Of a stretch of DNA of 64,000 nt, positions 35,185 to 46,685 are shown piece after piece. This stretch comes from Haliclystus octoradiatus (taxonomy: Eukaryota > Cnidaria > Staurozoa > Stauromedusae > Haliclystidae). The DNA lies in contig OU744449.1 in the NCBI GenBank assembly GCA_916610825.1, forward strand, positions 20,677,344 through 20,741,343. Reading direction: 5' to 3'. A program made the translations under genes and the position numbers. Below the pieces are notes generated by a model that worked only from the letters and a program-made list of their open reading frames with translations, was not told the DNA's origin and searched no databases. Position 1 is the first letter of the stretch. Each line of letters opens with the position of its first letter.

Positions 35185-36241
35185 TTTTAAATAAATGAGA
35201 TTTGTTATCGAGTATCAAATCAGTCAAGCATAAATAAAAATAAACAAACGTGTCAACAAAAACAGGCATGGCAATGAAAATATTTAGTGGAAAGTCAGAA
35301 GCAAAAGAATTAAAGAAAAAGCTAGTCTCAAATTTAAAGCTAAGAAGTAGACTTATCTTTTTGGCTTTCTTCAGGGGTCTGCTGCTCAGTCTGAGACTAG
35401 GAAGGATCCAAGGCCATCGACCAAAAGTATTCCGCCATGATCGAAAACTCTTCTTAGTTGGAGATGATCGTGTTTCTTTGTCATGTTTCTTAACAACAAC
35501 TTTCAGGTCATTCGTCCAGGTGGCTAATAGCTTCTTTTTCTTTACTAGTTGTCTGCATTTGTAGAATATGGTGGCTGTGTCCTTGTTGAGTTGTTCTGAG
35601 ATATATATGCCTGAATGTTTTAGCAATCTTCTATTGTTATAAATTTCTCGTCTCTTCCAAATGTTGTGAAAATACACAAGTACAGTCGGACTCCTTATGG
35701 TGTTAACTTTAGTGTTTTCTTTCTCATTGTTCTCTTTGTTCTCGGGACAAAGGTCATTGCTGTCATCGCTGCTGGGTGGAGGTGCTTGAATAATATTTTT
35801 GTTATTGCGTAATTTCCATGATGGCGTAACTAATTTTCTGGAACTGAATTCATGCTCCTTTAGGGAGATACCCAAAGTAGATTCAGCTAAGTTAATAATG
35901 TTTGCCGTTTCATTTTCATTCTCAGGCAGGCCATCTATGCGAAAGTAGCTGAGATTTTTGTCTTTTTCTTGAGATCCAACAGCAATTTTTAGTTTTCTTA
36001 TTTCATCTTCTTGATGATCAATACGCTGTATTAAACAGTTTACGTGTTCTTCCATCTCATCCATTTGATATTTTATTTCATGTAGGGCATCATTAACAGA
36101 TTCTTTCACTGCATCCTTGAAGGCAGAAGATGATAAAATTTCTCTTATAATCTTCATCATGTCAGGTTTTGTTATTTCTTGCGGTGTCGTAATATTTTTT
36201 ACTTTTAATTGTGACTGTGAGTCTTGCGATCGTGTTGCCAT
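35177..36241 (-). pseudogene. LINE ORF1 (copy C), frameshifted near its end
   Basis: Identical in plan to the ORF1 at 1,808-2,710 for the first ~255 residues (coiled coil, then the FRIDGLPE domain, then WKRREIYNNRR). One T is missing near 35,475. The frame then runs through former spacer sequence and ends overlapping the ORF2 start by 8 nt (ATGACTGA). The last ~95 residues are unlike a protein and are probably not ancestral. Confidence 0.75.
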
Positions 36242-36639
36242 TACTTTTCCTTGTTATTCATGTCCAATCAATTGTGAATCATTTTTAAAATACCTTCATA
36301 ACTTCGATCTGCTTCGTAAATTGATTTTATTTAATATTTATCTAATATATATGAGCGACGAAAATGAGCGACGTAAATGGTAAATTGGGAAGCTTCATTG
36401 TTGGCTATCAAGCGTACAATTAGTGCGTATCTTGAGTGATTGTATAGGGAGGATATTTTTTAGAAAGGAAACCATTTTCTTCTTTTATAAGTCGATAAAT
36501 GAGAATGGTGTCGATATGACCGACGTGAATGTGTTCAATATTGACTGAGTAATCTAAAGAGAAGGTCAGGTTATCGCGAGCGTAGCGAGATACAAATTTC
36601 AGTAACACAGGAAATTATACCAGTTTGGTGTTAAACTAA

Positions 36640-37310
36640 TCATTAAGTAATCCTGATCTTTATATAGTTTTTATTGGTATGTAAAGATGCTAGTCTGAGT
36701 AGTAGCGTTAGCAAGGCAACCAAGTGTTTTTGAATGATATACAGAAGTATAGTATACTTTTGATGCCAAATGGGCATAATGGTGTGAGAATTTTAAATTA
36801 CTTGTTAGATAGATACCAAGATCACGAACTTTAGATAAATGATGTAGTTTATGATCTGCCATAAAATATTCTTGCTTAGAAATGTTCATGTTACCAAAAG
36901 AAAAAACATGACTTTTTGAAAAAGATATTTTCATTTGTCAAGTATCACATCAAGTCACCGAACTTGTTATAGTTGTTGATATAGAGGTAGCATTATATCA
37001 TCATTTCTGGAATGAGAGAAATTTGCATCATCTGCAAACAGTTTAACGTCACATCTTGACTCAACGCAAGAGACAATCTCATTAATATGAATAATAGATA
37101 GTAAAAGGCCAAGTATGGAACTTGACATGGCCGAACTGGCAGATACACATTGAGATCGTCCTATTAGGAATTTGTACATCCAGTTAAAGAGCTCATTTTC
37201 AATCCCATATATGGCTGCAATTTGATAAGAAGCTTTTGGTGAGATACGGTATCAAAGGCTTTCTGGATGTCGATGTATATATTGTCAATGCGTAATTTAT
37301 GATTTATAGA
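36640..37310 (-). mobile_element. LINE reverse-transcriptase relic, second family (unit C)
   Basis: Counterpart of 3,140-3,770 and 15,200-16,110, with WMYKFLIGRSQC, SSILGLLLSIIHINEI and KLFADDANF, then RDLGIYLTSNLKFSHH. It is frameshifted. Confidence 0.75.
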
Positions 37311-38343
37311 CTTCTAGATAGATAGAGGTATTCGATGAATTTTGAATTTTGTTATAAAGTAGTTACATTTCTTATCATGCGTATCTTTCATATTGTGCAA
37401 AGTTATTACAAGGAAAAAATTCCGGTAATACGCAAAAATAAAACTTATACGATCGTAGCGTACCAAAATTGTCTACTTGTAATACAATTCCGATATTTGT
37501 GACATGAAATATGAAGTCGTTGATGTAAAATCTGTATGATTGTGTAGTATGGAGATAAATGGAGTTTGACACCTTTCACCATTGACATCAGTTCATCTGT
37601 GATTTTCAGATAAACTGGTTGAGCTTGTATATGAGTTGAGTGAGTCCGTATAAGGTTAATCCAATTTTATATGTTGTGGATTGAACAGTTTGTGATGAAA
37701 TTTATTGTTTAGCCACAAACCAAAAAGCCCAGCATTAGGGAATCTGTATTTGAATATTTTTGGGGGATTAAACCTTGAAGTCATTTTGACTTCTAGTAGT
37801 ATGCTTTCATTACTTTTCTACTTTCAAAATACTCTATTTTTTAAAATGTGTCTCAAGAAATGGCCTGACTCAAAATCTGAAACACGTAAAATGCAACAGA
37901 AGATGCAAACCATCTCAAATTATTTATTGCAATGTGTTGCATCCCAATTTCTGGGTTCACGGCCGTGTTAGTCATGTACTTCTAAATATGGTAAATACTA
38001 AATATAAAGTTAAAACTGGAATATGCCCACAAATTATAATGTAATTTGCAATTACTTAAGTTGAATGAAATAAAATCATATCATTACTCTTTCCACATGC
38101 ACTATTTTGCAAAAGAAATTGTGTAAAATCACTGTAATTCTCCCAGCTTTCGATGGGTTAGGACAAATCTCCCTTGCTCTCGGCTTGTTTTAATCAATCT
38201 TCGCTGCTCCCTAATACCCTATCAAACTCACATATCCACAACGATACCATATACAGCTAGAATATCAAATATAGTTTTATCCTCAGTGAAATACATTGGT
38301 ACTTGTTAATTGGAAAATGTTTCCCTAAATCCGAGTTATGTAG

Positions 38344-38730
38344 CCCAGGGGGGTAACTCCAAGTGCCGCATTGACGGGGGAATGCCACTTTGGAAAAATT
38401 TGAAGTACCGGAAAAGTCCCAAAAATCCTTCAATAGCTACCTAAATTGTTATAAAAAAACGTGAAAATGCTACCCAAAAAGTGCAGAGAGGGTACTTCCA
38501 TATTGGCTCTAAGCGGGGATGTTCCATTTTTATGGGTAAAATTCAAATACAGTTTTCAGTCTTCAAATTCAGTTTTTTCCCAAATTCTCTAGATAATCGA
38601 AATGGGACCCAAAACGTTTAATTTTCTAAAATTTCCTACCCATAAAGTATATTTCTAAGATGGAATATGGACCACAAAAAAGTGACTCGTCCCTGTATAG
38701 CAGCGGTATGGGAGTTACCCCCTCCCCCCG
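38344..38730. mobile_element. MITE-like inverted-repeat element at a gene breakpoint
   Basis: About 387 bp with inverted ends: CAGGGGGGTAACTCC on the left and GGGAGTTACCCCCTCCCCCC on the right. No coding. GGGGTAACTCC-type ends are common in short DNA transposons of invertebrates. It sits exactly where unit C stops matching gene 1's intron 3 (GTTATGTAGCC) and where displaced 5'-flank-like sequence begins. Confidence 0.65.
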
Positions 38731-39302
38731 GTTGATGTACCGAATATTTTCAAACTCTTTTTTATTTTATCTTAATTAATTTGCTAGACGCGACGGTCTC
38801 TCTATGTCTAATTGAAGAGGCTTCTTTTATTGTGAAAATTCTCAAATGCGAACAACCTGTTATCAACTTCCCGCATGTATTGCTAAAATTATGCACTGTA
38901 TTCCTGAATAAGCATAATTATTCGTAAAACATTCAGAATTATAAGTGGGGATCTGGGAATAACCAAGATTAATTTAAATTGTAATGAGGCACCGTTGCAA
39001 GTGTGGGCATCAGCAATTTCAGGGGAGAAAGCCATTCGAATAAGCTGAATATGATTACCAATTAATATCACAGATCTCATTCCAGACTAGTTAAAGAGCA
39101 GAAAGCCCAGAGGGGTACCTCAAATTCAATAGCTCCAACTTTTATTGTTCCAATGTCTCAAACCCCTTTAAATTTGGGGCTCAACATCCAGTAACATACT
39201 ACTGTTCAATGTTAGCTTCTGAAGGATGCTCCCGCTCTTACTTATTTTTAAATGTTTCACTTCGAAAAATATGTGTTTATTAATGTTTACATTAAAACTT
39301 AT

Positions 39303-39776
39303 GTCCGGTCCATATTGGAATATTGAAGTACAGCTTAGAATCCACATCTGACCAAAGATATTATCCTCATTGAAAATGTCCAGATGTCTTTCATCAAAAA
39401 AGTCTGCTATTTTTCCAATCTAGATTATGCTGACTATTCTGATTGGTTAAGGTTATTAGATATAGAGTCACTGGTAGTACGACGAGTAAAAGTCGATCTC
39501 TATCCTCTATATAAGATTTTACATGGCATTGCTGACGTTCCATTTGGCGAACTTGTTAGAATTGAAAAACCTAAATGTTTATTAAGGTCCCATTCCTTAA
39601 CATTGAAACCTCTTTTTAACACAAGAAATGGTTGTGTGAGATTTCAAATTTGCTCCAGAGCCATCCCTTGGTGGAACTCTTTACCAAACGTCTTGGTAAA
39701 TCCTTTTAATTTTTATTCTATCAATAGAGGGCTTGATGCGATCAGCATCTCACCTTTTCGTAAATTATTTTTTTAG
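39303..39776 (+). mobile_element. LINE ORF2 C-terminus (unit C)
   Basis: Near-identical duplicate of 17,774-18,247, with the open part from 39,384: DLYPLYKILHGIADV, CLLRSHSLTLKP and IPWWNSLPN. Confidence 0.8.
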
Positions 39777-42529
39777 TTTGCAAGTCCATTGTAAATAATT
39801 AAAATGTTATATGCATGTTCTGTCTGTGGACATAATTATATATTCTTATCATATCTAACTTTATTTACTTATCCTACACTTATTCTAACAATTCATTATA
39901 AATATAGGCTGCATTTCAGCGAGATTACATGATGTGAAACATTATATAAAACAGGAAGAGGAATAGATACAATAAATGAACTAAAGTATAGTACACCGAG
40001 GCATATAACTTTTATTCACTACATGAAAAGAAAGAAAAAATACATTAAAATTATTACTCCATAATTCAGACAATATATCTGCTATATCAAGATAAATTGT
40101 AAATAATACTCCAAACACAATTAGATATTTACATAATATTCAATATAAACTTTGCACATACCATGGTTACCATATTATTCATTAATATATTCTTGATCGA
40201 ATGGAAATTTATCTGAAGAAAAAAAGAATACAACCCAAGCATGATCGAAATCTTAATGAACACGTCCTTTTTTAGTTTATGCTTATATATTTTTGACAGG
40301 ATAACTGCCATGAGATGATGAAAAATAAAAGACGTTAGATAGCTGTTTCCATGTTATAAAGAATGGAAGCACAATAATTTCGATAATTTCTCAACTATTA
40401 ATTAAACGCACTTTTTAGTCAATTAGATAATAATATAATTTGCTGAGTATAATAAATGTTAATTTCTTTTCTCGTCCACTCATAAACATAAAGACCGTCA
40501 CATTTTATGCAAATGCCAGGAAATAATGCATTTTTCACAATTTTGGTGTATCATTTCTAGCAAAACCTGCCATTTTGGGGTGCTAAATATCTAAGATTAT
40601 GCAGAAATTGGAGATGGCACACTCGCGTACAAAAAGTAAATATTTATTCGCTTGAAATTTATATTTAGAATAGGAAGAAAATACTTCTTTATAAAAGGGA
40701 CAGGCTACTCTATAGTACTAGCATTATAGTATTAGTACAACTGTACAAAAAGTATCGAAGTACCCCCCCGGCTTTATGGTTGAGCCTGCCTCACTGTTTT
40801 ACTTATTAGAAACATTATTAGCCTAAATGTATGTTAAACATATCCCTAAGGACAAGGACAGTCACATTCTTATTATCTCACACATGGTGCAAATACCTCA
40901 ATTTCAAATAACATCAATGCGCATTAATCAATCTGTATAGGAGCAGCATACTAACATGTGAAGGTAAATTTAGATAAAATTATACATTCTTTCCCAAATA
41001 CATGTTCAAAAACCCAATCCAAATAGTTGTAATCGGATTTATAGTAAAACATTTATGCTTGTCTCGATGACGATATTATATTTTCAATTGTAATACATAC
41101 ATCTGTTGCTATGGTATCTATATATGATAAGCCAGCTTTAGTTGCTCTCAAACCTCTAAAACAAAAACCAAAGGAATGATAACACCAAACACTTCTTTCT
41201 GTTAGATTTTTCTTAAATTTTTGATCATTAATGTAAAAGTATATTTAGAAGATGATGACGAGAAAAAATGGGATGCCAAGATTATTTTTTGAATTTTGCA
41301 GAAAATGCAGTCTAACATGTTCTACGTGTGTCTACTCTTCCAAACCTTTTCAGAGGGAAGGTATTTCATACATATTATTAGGAACACCTGTAAAAAATAT
41401 TATCTTACCCAATTTGCACGAACTGTTCATGTTCATTCATTTTTTAAAGAAGCGATAGATTAACTATCCAATACTCAATTAGATAAATTGTTCCACCAAG
41501 GTAGAACTCTAAATGTTCACAATAGTTGCCTGGAAAAATTCTTTGGATGGCTGTCCATACGTGAAGAAATTATAATTTACAACTTTTCGTGGACTGCAAT
41601 CATGATGCATTGGATGCTAGCTTCGATTCACCTCTGGAACCACTCCTGGAAATAAATTCATTGCAGTAAACACTAGGTTACAAAGACATCAGTCTTACCT
41701 CAATCCAAAATCAAGAACAACTCAAGGTACAGTGCTTTTTACATGCAAGGTGTTAATTGCTGTCTCAATTTGTAAGTTCATATTATTTTGCATGTCTCGT
41801 TTTCATATTGTCAATTCATTGTAATACCATTGTTTGTTTGATAATGATGAAATATGTAATTAAGTGTGGGACAATAGCAAATTAAATAAGGCTTTGCCCG
41901 CACTGGTTTATTGAGCTTCTTGTATTTGGTGGCCTGACTAGACGTTGAATAAATTTGAAGATATTAGAGAAATTTGTTTATAATTTGGTTGTTTTCTTTT
42001 TGTTGTTTATCTTTGTTTACAATACAAGAATCAAACTTTGCTATTTTTGACAGAAATCACCATTTGATACAGTCTTCTGACATTGATTTGACGTCAAGAA
42101 TACAAGGCTCAAACATTTTTAAATAGATACAACTAATACAGGGGTATTTCAACAGCACAAATCAAAAATCAGGTGCATGACAAGGTATTAGGAGATGTTT
42201 CAAACTCTAGAGAATAATTATCATCTATTACTAGCCATATATCAGTTATTATAATCATTTAAATCTAAAATTTTATATTGCTATCTTTTATTATAATATG
42301 AATTTTTGTAATACATTTAACTCGAACACAGTTAAAAAGGAAACGCCATTTTACAAACCTCAATTGGTGTAGTGAATCAGTACATATCCGAAGACCAAAC
42401 TCAAATGCCGCTGGTCATTGTTTTTCAAATACATCTTTCTACTACTATTACTACTATACTATTCCTTCTTGTCAATTTAAATTACCTCTATTTTCTATGC
42501 CTTCTTAAGATTTATCAAGTGTGTTATGT
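39777..42529. other. Duplicated sequence, no gene seen
   Basis: Copy of 18,248-21,030. It includes the inverted exon C 3'-flank piece at about 40,010-40,190. No recognisable coding. Confidence 0.5.
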
Positions 42530-42957
42530 TTATGTTAAAATGTATGAGGCAGTTAAAGATGGGATTTTCAATGCGTTGATACTGTTGTCCTGTATGTTAC
42601 TTTTCCAAATATAATCATTCAATCCCATCTCGGATTTTGCGTTCTCTGTTTCTTTCATTTTCCAGTAATAGAGTAACTCTTTTGTTGAGATTTGACTTTC
42701 TAAATTTTTTGTTAGCTGAACACGAGATTTTATGTATTCAACATTTCTTAATTTCCACGAAATTTGTGGATGTATCTTCTGCAACAGGGAAGGAGTATTG
42801 AAATCGTTTTCAGCTGTATCATCTGGTATCGACTCTGGTAACTGTAATGTTCTTATGTTATTTAGTACGAGGTGAGTAGAAGACAGAGCCACGAGACACG
42901 TGTTGTTAGTCAGCCATCTTAGTGTATCTAATGATTTAGTTGTCAGAGGTCTGGTAA
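42530..42957 (-). other. Unrecognised open frame, possible coding exon (unit C)
   Basis: Duplicate of the frame at 21,033-21,460 with only a few changes (NIRTLQLPESIPDD). Function unknown. Confidence 0.3.
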
Positions 42958-43737
42958 TGGACTAATAGTGACAAGATAATTTATGTATAATTATATAAGA
43001 ATACTACAGTAATATCGCAAGTTATTGCACTACATTTACAGAGTGTGATAGTACCATTGAAAAAATCAGCGATTTGGTTAAAACTTTGGATTCGAAGCTT
43101 GAAAAAGCTTAGCTTGAAAGTATGGCTAAAACCTCGAGGATGAAAAAGCAAACAAAACTGCTGAGGACATTTCGAAATGAAAATCATTATTTTCGTGTTC
43201 ACAAAACAACTAATTTGACATATAAATGTAAACATCCAGTATTTTTATAGAATTTACTTACTAAATTTCGTAAAGCGTTGGAAATATTATTATAAATTTT
43301 TCCTACCCTTCTGATTGGTCGAAAAGGTTTCGTATCCAATCGAAAGTTAACTCGCCCGTTTCGGTCATTAGTAATGACCGAACCCTAATGAACGAAAGGT
43401 AATACAATTCATGAGCATTTTCAAATGAGATAAATGTGAAAACAAAACAACATTTTCTTGAGTTTTTACTATAATAATTCTATAGAAGTCTATAGTCGGT
43501 GTAAAATTTCAATGTGATTACTTTCCATGACAATGATCGTTATGAGCATCGTATAAACAGAAACTCAATGATAAAATATTGCTATACTAATAACTGCAGT
43601 GTATATAAATATATTGTTCATGTGTTGCGTTTCTCTCATCTCACGTTTTATAATGAAAATGAAGATATAATTCTTTTTTCACGAATGTGCAATTATACAT
43701 ATTAAGTGGCCATTGTGTAGCATTAGGAAACAGCGTA

Positions 43738-43743
43738 TTTATT
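43738..43743 (-). terminator. Poly(A) signal of gene 3
   Basis: AATAAA, 7 nt past the stop codon of gene 3. Confidence 0.6.
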
Positions 43744-43750
43744 TAACAAT

Positions 43751-44010
43751 TTATAGCTGATTTCTTTTGATTTTAATTTCTGTTTTTGTTAATGACCTGC
43801 TGTGGTCTGTGATAGAAAGCCAATTGATACCTTTTCCATGTTCTTCATTTCCATACAGACCATTTAGATTTGAATGATGACAGTCACGATACCACCATGC
43901 ACCTTTATACATGATGGCGCAGTTGGATTCAGCACGGATATCATTGTCTTTATCCCTTGTTGTGAACATTTGATTCTTACTGTACAATGTCATTGAGTCA
44001 CCAGCATTCC
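43751..44010 (-). CDS. Gene 3 exon C: FReD C-terminal part
   Basis: 260 nt, phase 1, with intact acceptor, DKDND loop, NCA...CH pair, SNLNG and stop. It matches gene 2 exon C apart from His to Tyr near the start (MTLYSKNQ). Confidence 0.9.
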
Positions 44011-44704
44011 CTAAAAATAATACAAATCGATAGTTTCACCTAGAGAAAGTATTTGGAATTCATAATTTCAGCCGTACACATTTAGCATAATAAATTAGAA
44101 ATTTTATTAGATGTTTGACGTTGAACGAAAATAAATTTACTGTGAAATTGTGAGTAGCTTTTTTATTTCAAGTCACTGAGCTATTTTTATCTTGTAAGAA
44201 AAGTCGAAAAACTTTTGAAATCTTGTAAGGTGGTAGATTGTAAATATTGTAAATACTAAATTTAAAGTTAAAGTTTGGTGAAATATTTCCACAAATTATA
44301 ATGTAAATTTGTAATGTAAATGTAAATGCACTATTTTGCAAAACAAATGTATGTAAAATCACTATAATTCTCCCAGCTTGTTTGGGTCAATCTTCCCTGC
44401 TTCCCCAATACCCTATCAAACTCACACATCCACAACGGTACCATATACAGCTGGATTATCAACTATAGCTTTATCCTCGGTGAAATGCGTTGATACTTGT
44501 TCGTTTGGAAACAGGTTTCCTAAAGCCGAGTTATGTAGCCATGATTCGCTTCTATACTGAATATTAGTGTACATGATGTTTTCGAACTAAAAGCAAAACC
44601 CTCAATGCTTTTTAATGTGTGATGGTTAATTATAAGAGATTGATTCCTAGATTGAAAACTTGAGTTTGTCATTTTATTTATTCTATACCTGTGTGGATTT
44701 ATAC

Positions 44705-44962
44705 CTTTCATTTTATTGTAATTCAGTCTGTAGTTATCTTCCTCATTTGCGATCGTAGCCTCGTAATACTCCATGAAGTAATGATCATCACCATCCCATA
44801 AATCAAATCTCAATGTCGTGTTAGTATCTTTCATTAAGTTGTGTGCCGTTTCCAATCCAAGCCAATGTTCACCAAGAAGGTCACCAAATCCATGTTTGTA
44901 TGAATTCCAATCACGGTAAAAATCAACAGATCCATCAAATCTTCTCTGAAGCATAGTCCAAC
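44705..44962 (-). CDS. Gene 3 exon B: FReD middle part
   Basis: 258 nt, phase 1 to 1, starting GWTMLQRRFDGSVDFYRDW. One residue differs from gene 2 (Arg for Lys). Donor GTATAAA, acceptor CAG. Intron 3 is 694 nt, the same length as in gene 2. Confidence 0.9.
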
Positions 44963-45161
44963 CTGTCAATGTAAATGTAAGAGATATCTCTTAATATATG
45001 TCAATGCAGATTTGATGTTACAATAATTGCAGCTCAAACATGTTGTCGTCTATGGTTTCAATTTCTGCAAGAATATAGATATGAAAACAAATGTTATTTT
45101 GCTACAACCGAAGTTATGTGTTGTGTAAGTTAACATTTTTAAACAGTAGCATATAGCTCAC

Positions 45162-45288
45162 CTTCATCATTAACTCGCATATCACAGAACGCATTTACGT
45201 TAGGAGTTCCAGATATGATTGAGGATAACTTATATACACCGTCATTATTGCGATTGTTTCTTGTCTTCCACTCTGTGCAATCTCGTAC
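45162..45288 (-). CDS. Gene 3 exon A: FReD start (divergent)
   Basis: 127 nt (one codon longer than in genes 1 and 2), phase 0 to 1: VRDCTEWKTRNNRNNDGVYKL, then NVNAFCDMRVNDE. The 3' end of the exon is identical to gene 2 and the 5' end is diverged, so the duplication boundary falls inside this exon. Confidence 0.87.
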
Positions 45289-46504
45289 CTGAAAAATTGA
45301 GTGGGAAAGTTCAGAACAACTATTTCGTTAAATATTTCACATATATTGCATGGTTGATGACGGGATTGCTAGTTTCATTATATTAATAAAATAATTTACC
45401 AAAATACATCATGATTGGGCAAAAAGTTTGTTTGACTTTGATAGGGCTCATGGTATCTCGAAACGTATATATTTGTATCTTATTAATAAAGAATATTTTC
45501 AGTAAAAGTTTGAGTGCCACCTATGTAGCAAAAGTTAATTACTGGTTTTCGTACTTTAATAGTTGAAAACGCTTTGATTGACGAAAAATAGCTATTTTAC
45601 GTCTAATCAGAGGCCTGGTTGTAAAATACTCACGCTTACATGAATACGGAAACAATAGCAATGCTTTCAGTTTATCAACGCCATTAATTGAGAAAGATTT
45701 ATTATTATAGGAAAATGTTAATGGAGGTTGACAGACAGACTCCAAAAATGTAACATCAAAATTCATCAAATGTTGATATTCTGTGTAGTGTTTTGTTTAT
45801 GCGTTGCACGTCTAATTATATCAATAGATTACACATACACTCTAAACACCTAAAATCAATAGAACACCGATACACCCTAACACCATTTGAAGTTCTGGTA
45901 TGCTGTTTTCAAACGTTGTCTCGAATATTTTCCTTCTAAATATTTAATAATCTAGAATACTATAATTTATACCACTGATCAGGAATGAAAAAGTGCCACT
46001 ACTGCAAGATCCAATTTTTTGAATATGCGTCTGTCTGCTTCTATATTTCATGGATTTTGATTTTGCTTTTCGGAGTCTGTCTGTCAACCTTCGATTACAA
46101 GTTCCGATAATAACTAAATGCTTCTCAATTAGTAAACTGCAAACATTGCCATCGTTTTCAATATTCATATACTGCTCGAATATTTTACAATGCGGACCTC
46201 TTATAAGTCTTCTAAAACTAAATAATCACTGTATTTTCCAGAAATTCTCTCGTTAAACTAAAGCCATTTAAAATTTGGCCTGAACGGCACTGGCATTTAT
46301 CCTTTGTGATGTTTTCAATTTGATAAGCAGATGGCAGAGCAGATGACGACAGAATAGAAACATGCAATGAAATTCAACGACGACACGGAATCCAACGACG
46401 GCACGGAGGTTCGGAATCATGACCCCAATTTTGCTTCATACCTTGCGAAACATAGTTGGCTCCATCGGAAAGATCGTCTATTTGAATAAAATTTCAATTT
46501 TGGT

Positions 46505-46575
46505 AAAGTAGTACTACCGAAACAACCTCCGTCCCAATCCTTTATTTCTAGAAGAGTTGGTCTTTTCGGTTATGG
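46505..46575 (-). mobile_element. SINE 3'-end relic in intron 1 of gene 3
   Basis: Reverse match to the SINE 3' end with the hairpin block ATTTCTAGAAGAG, about 110-180 nt inside intron 1, as in genes 1 and 2. Confidence 0.55.
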
Positions 46576-46685
46576 CGAGTGAATTAAAACAAAGAAATGG
46601 CATTCAAATCTCGATCAAACCAATTTGTGGCAAAATATCGTACTTTATTTAACCATAAACTCAAGATATTGTACATATTTCTTAC

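Larger units (their letters stand above)
32637..36350 (-). mobile_element. Non-LTR retrotransposon (LINE) copy C, near full length
   Basis: About 3.7 kb on the minus strand: short 5' region, ORF1, ORF2 (endonuclease plus reverse transcriptase), about 300-bp 3' UTR and a (TATC)n tail. The empty site in unit B (GGATATATAACAT at 15,066) and ATATA on both sides give the limits. ORF1 has a 1-nt loss and ORF2 one frameshift near 33,580, so the copy is a recent near-intact element but not competent as it stands. Confidence 0.9.
31490..45190. repeat. Segmental duplication, unit C
   Basis: Counterpart of unit B (13,900-23,690), enlarged by the 3.7-kb LINE, about 160 bp near 36,450 and about 320 bp near 38,214-38,535. 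High identity ends abruptly inside exon A of gene 3 near 45,185. Confidence 0.85.
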
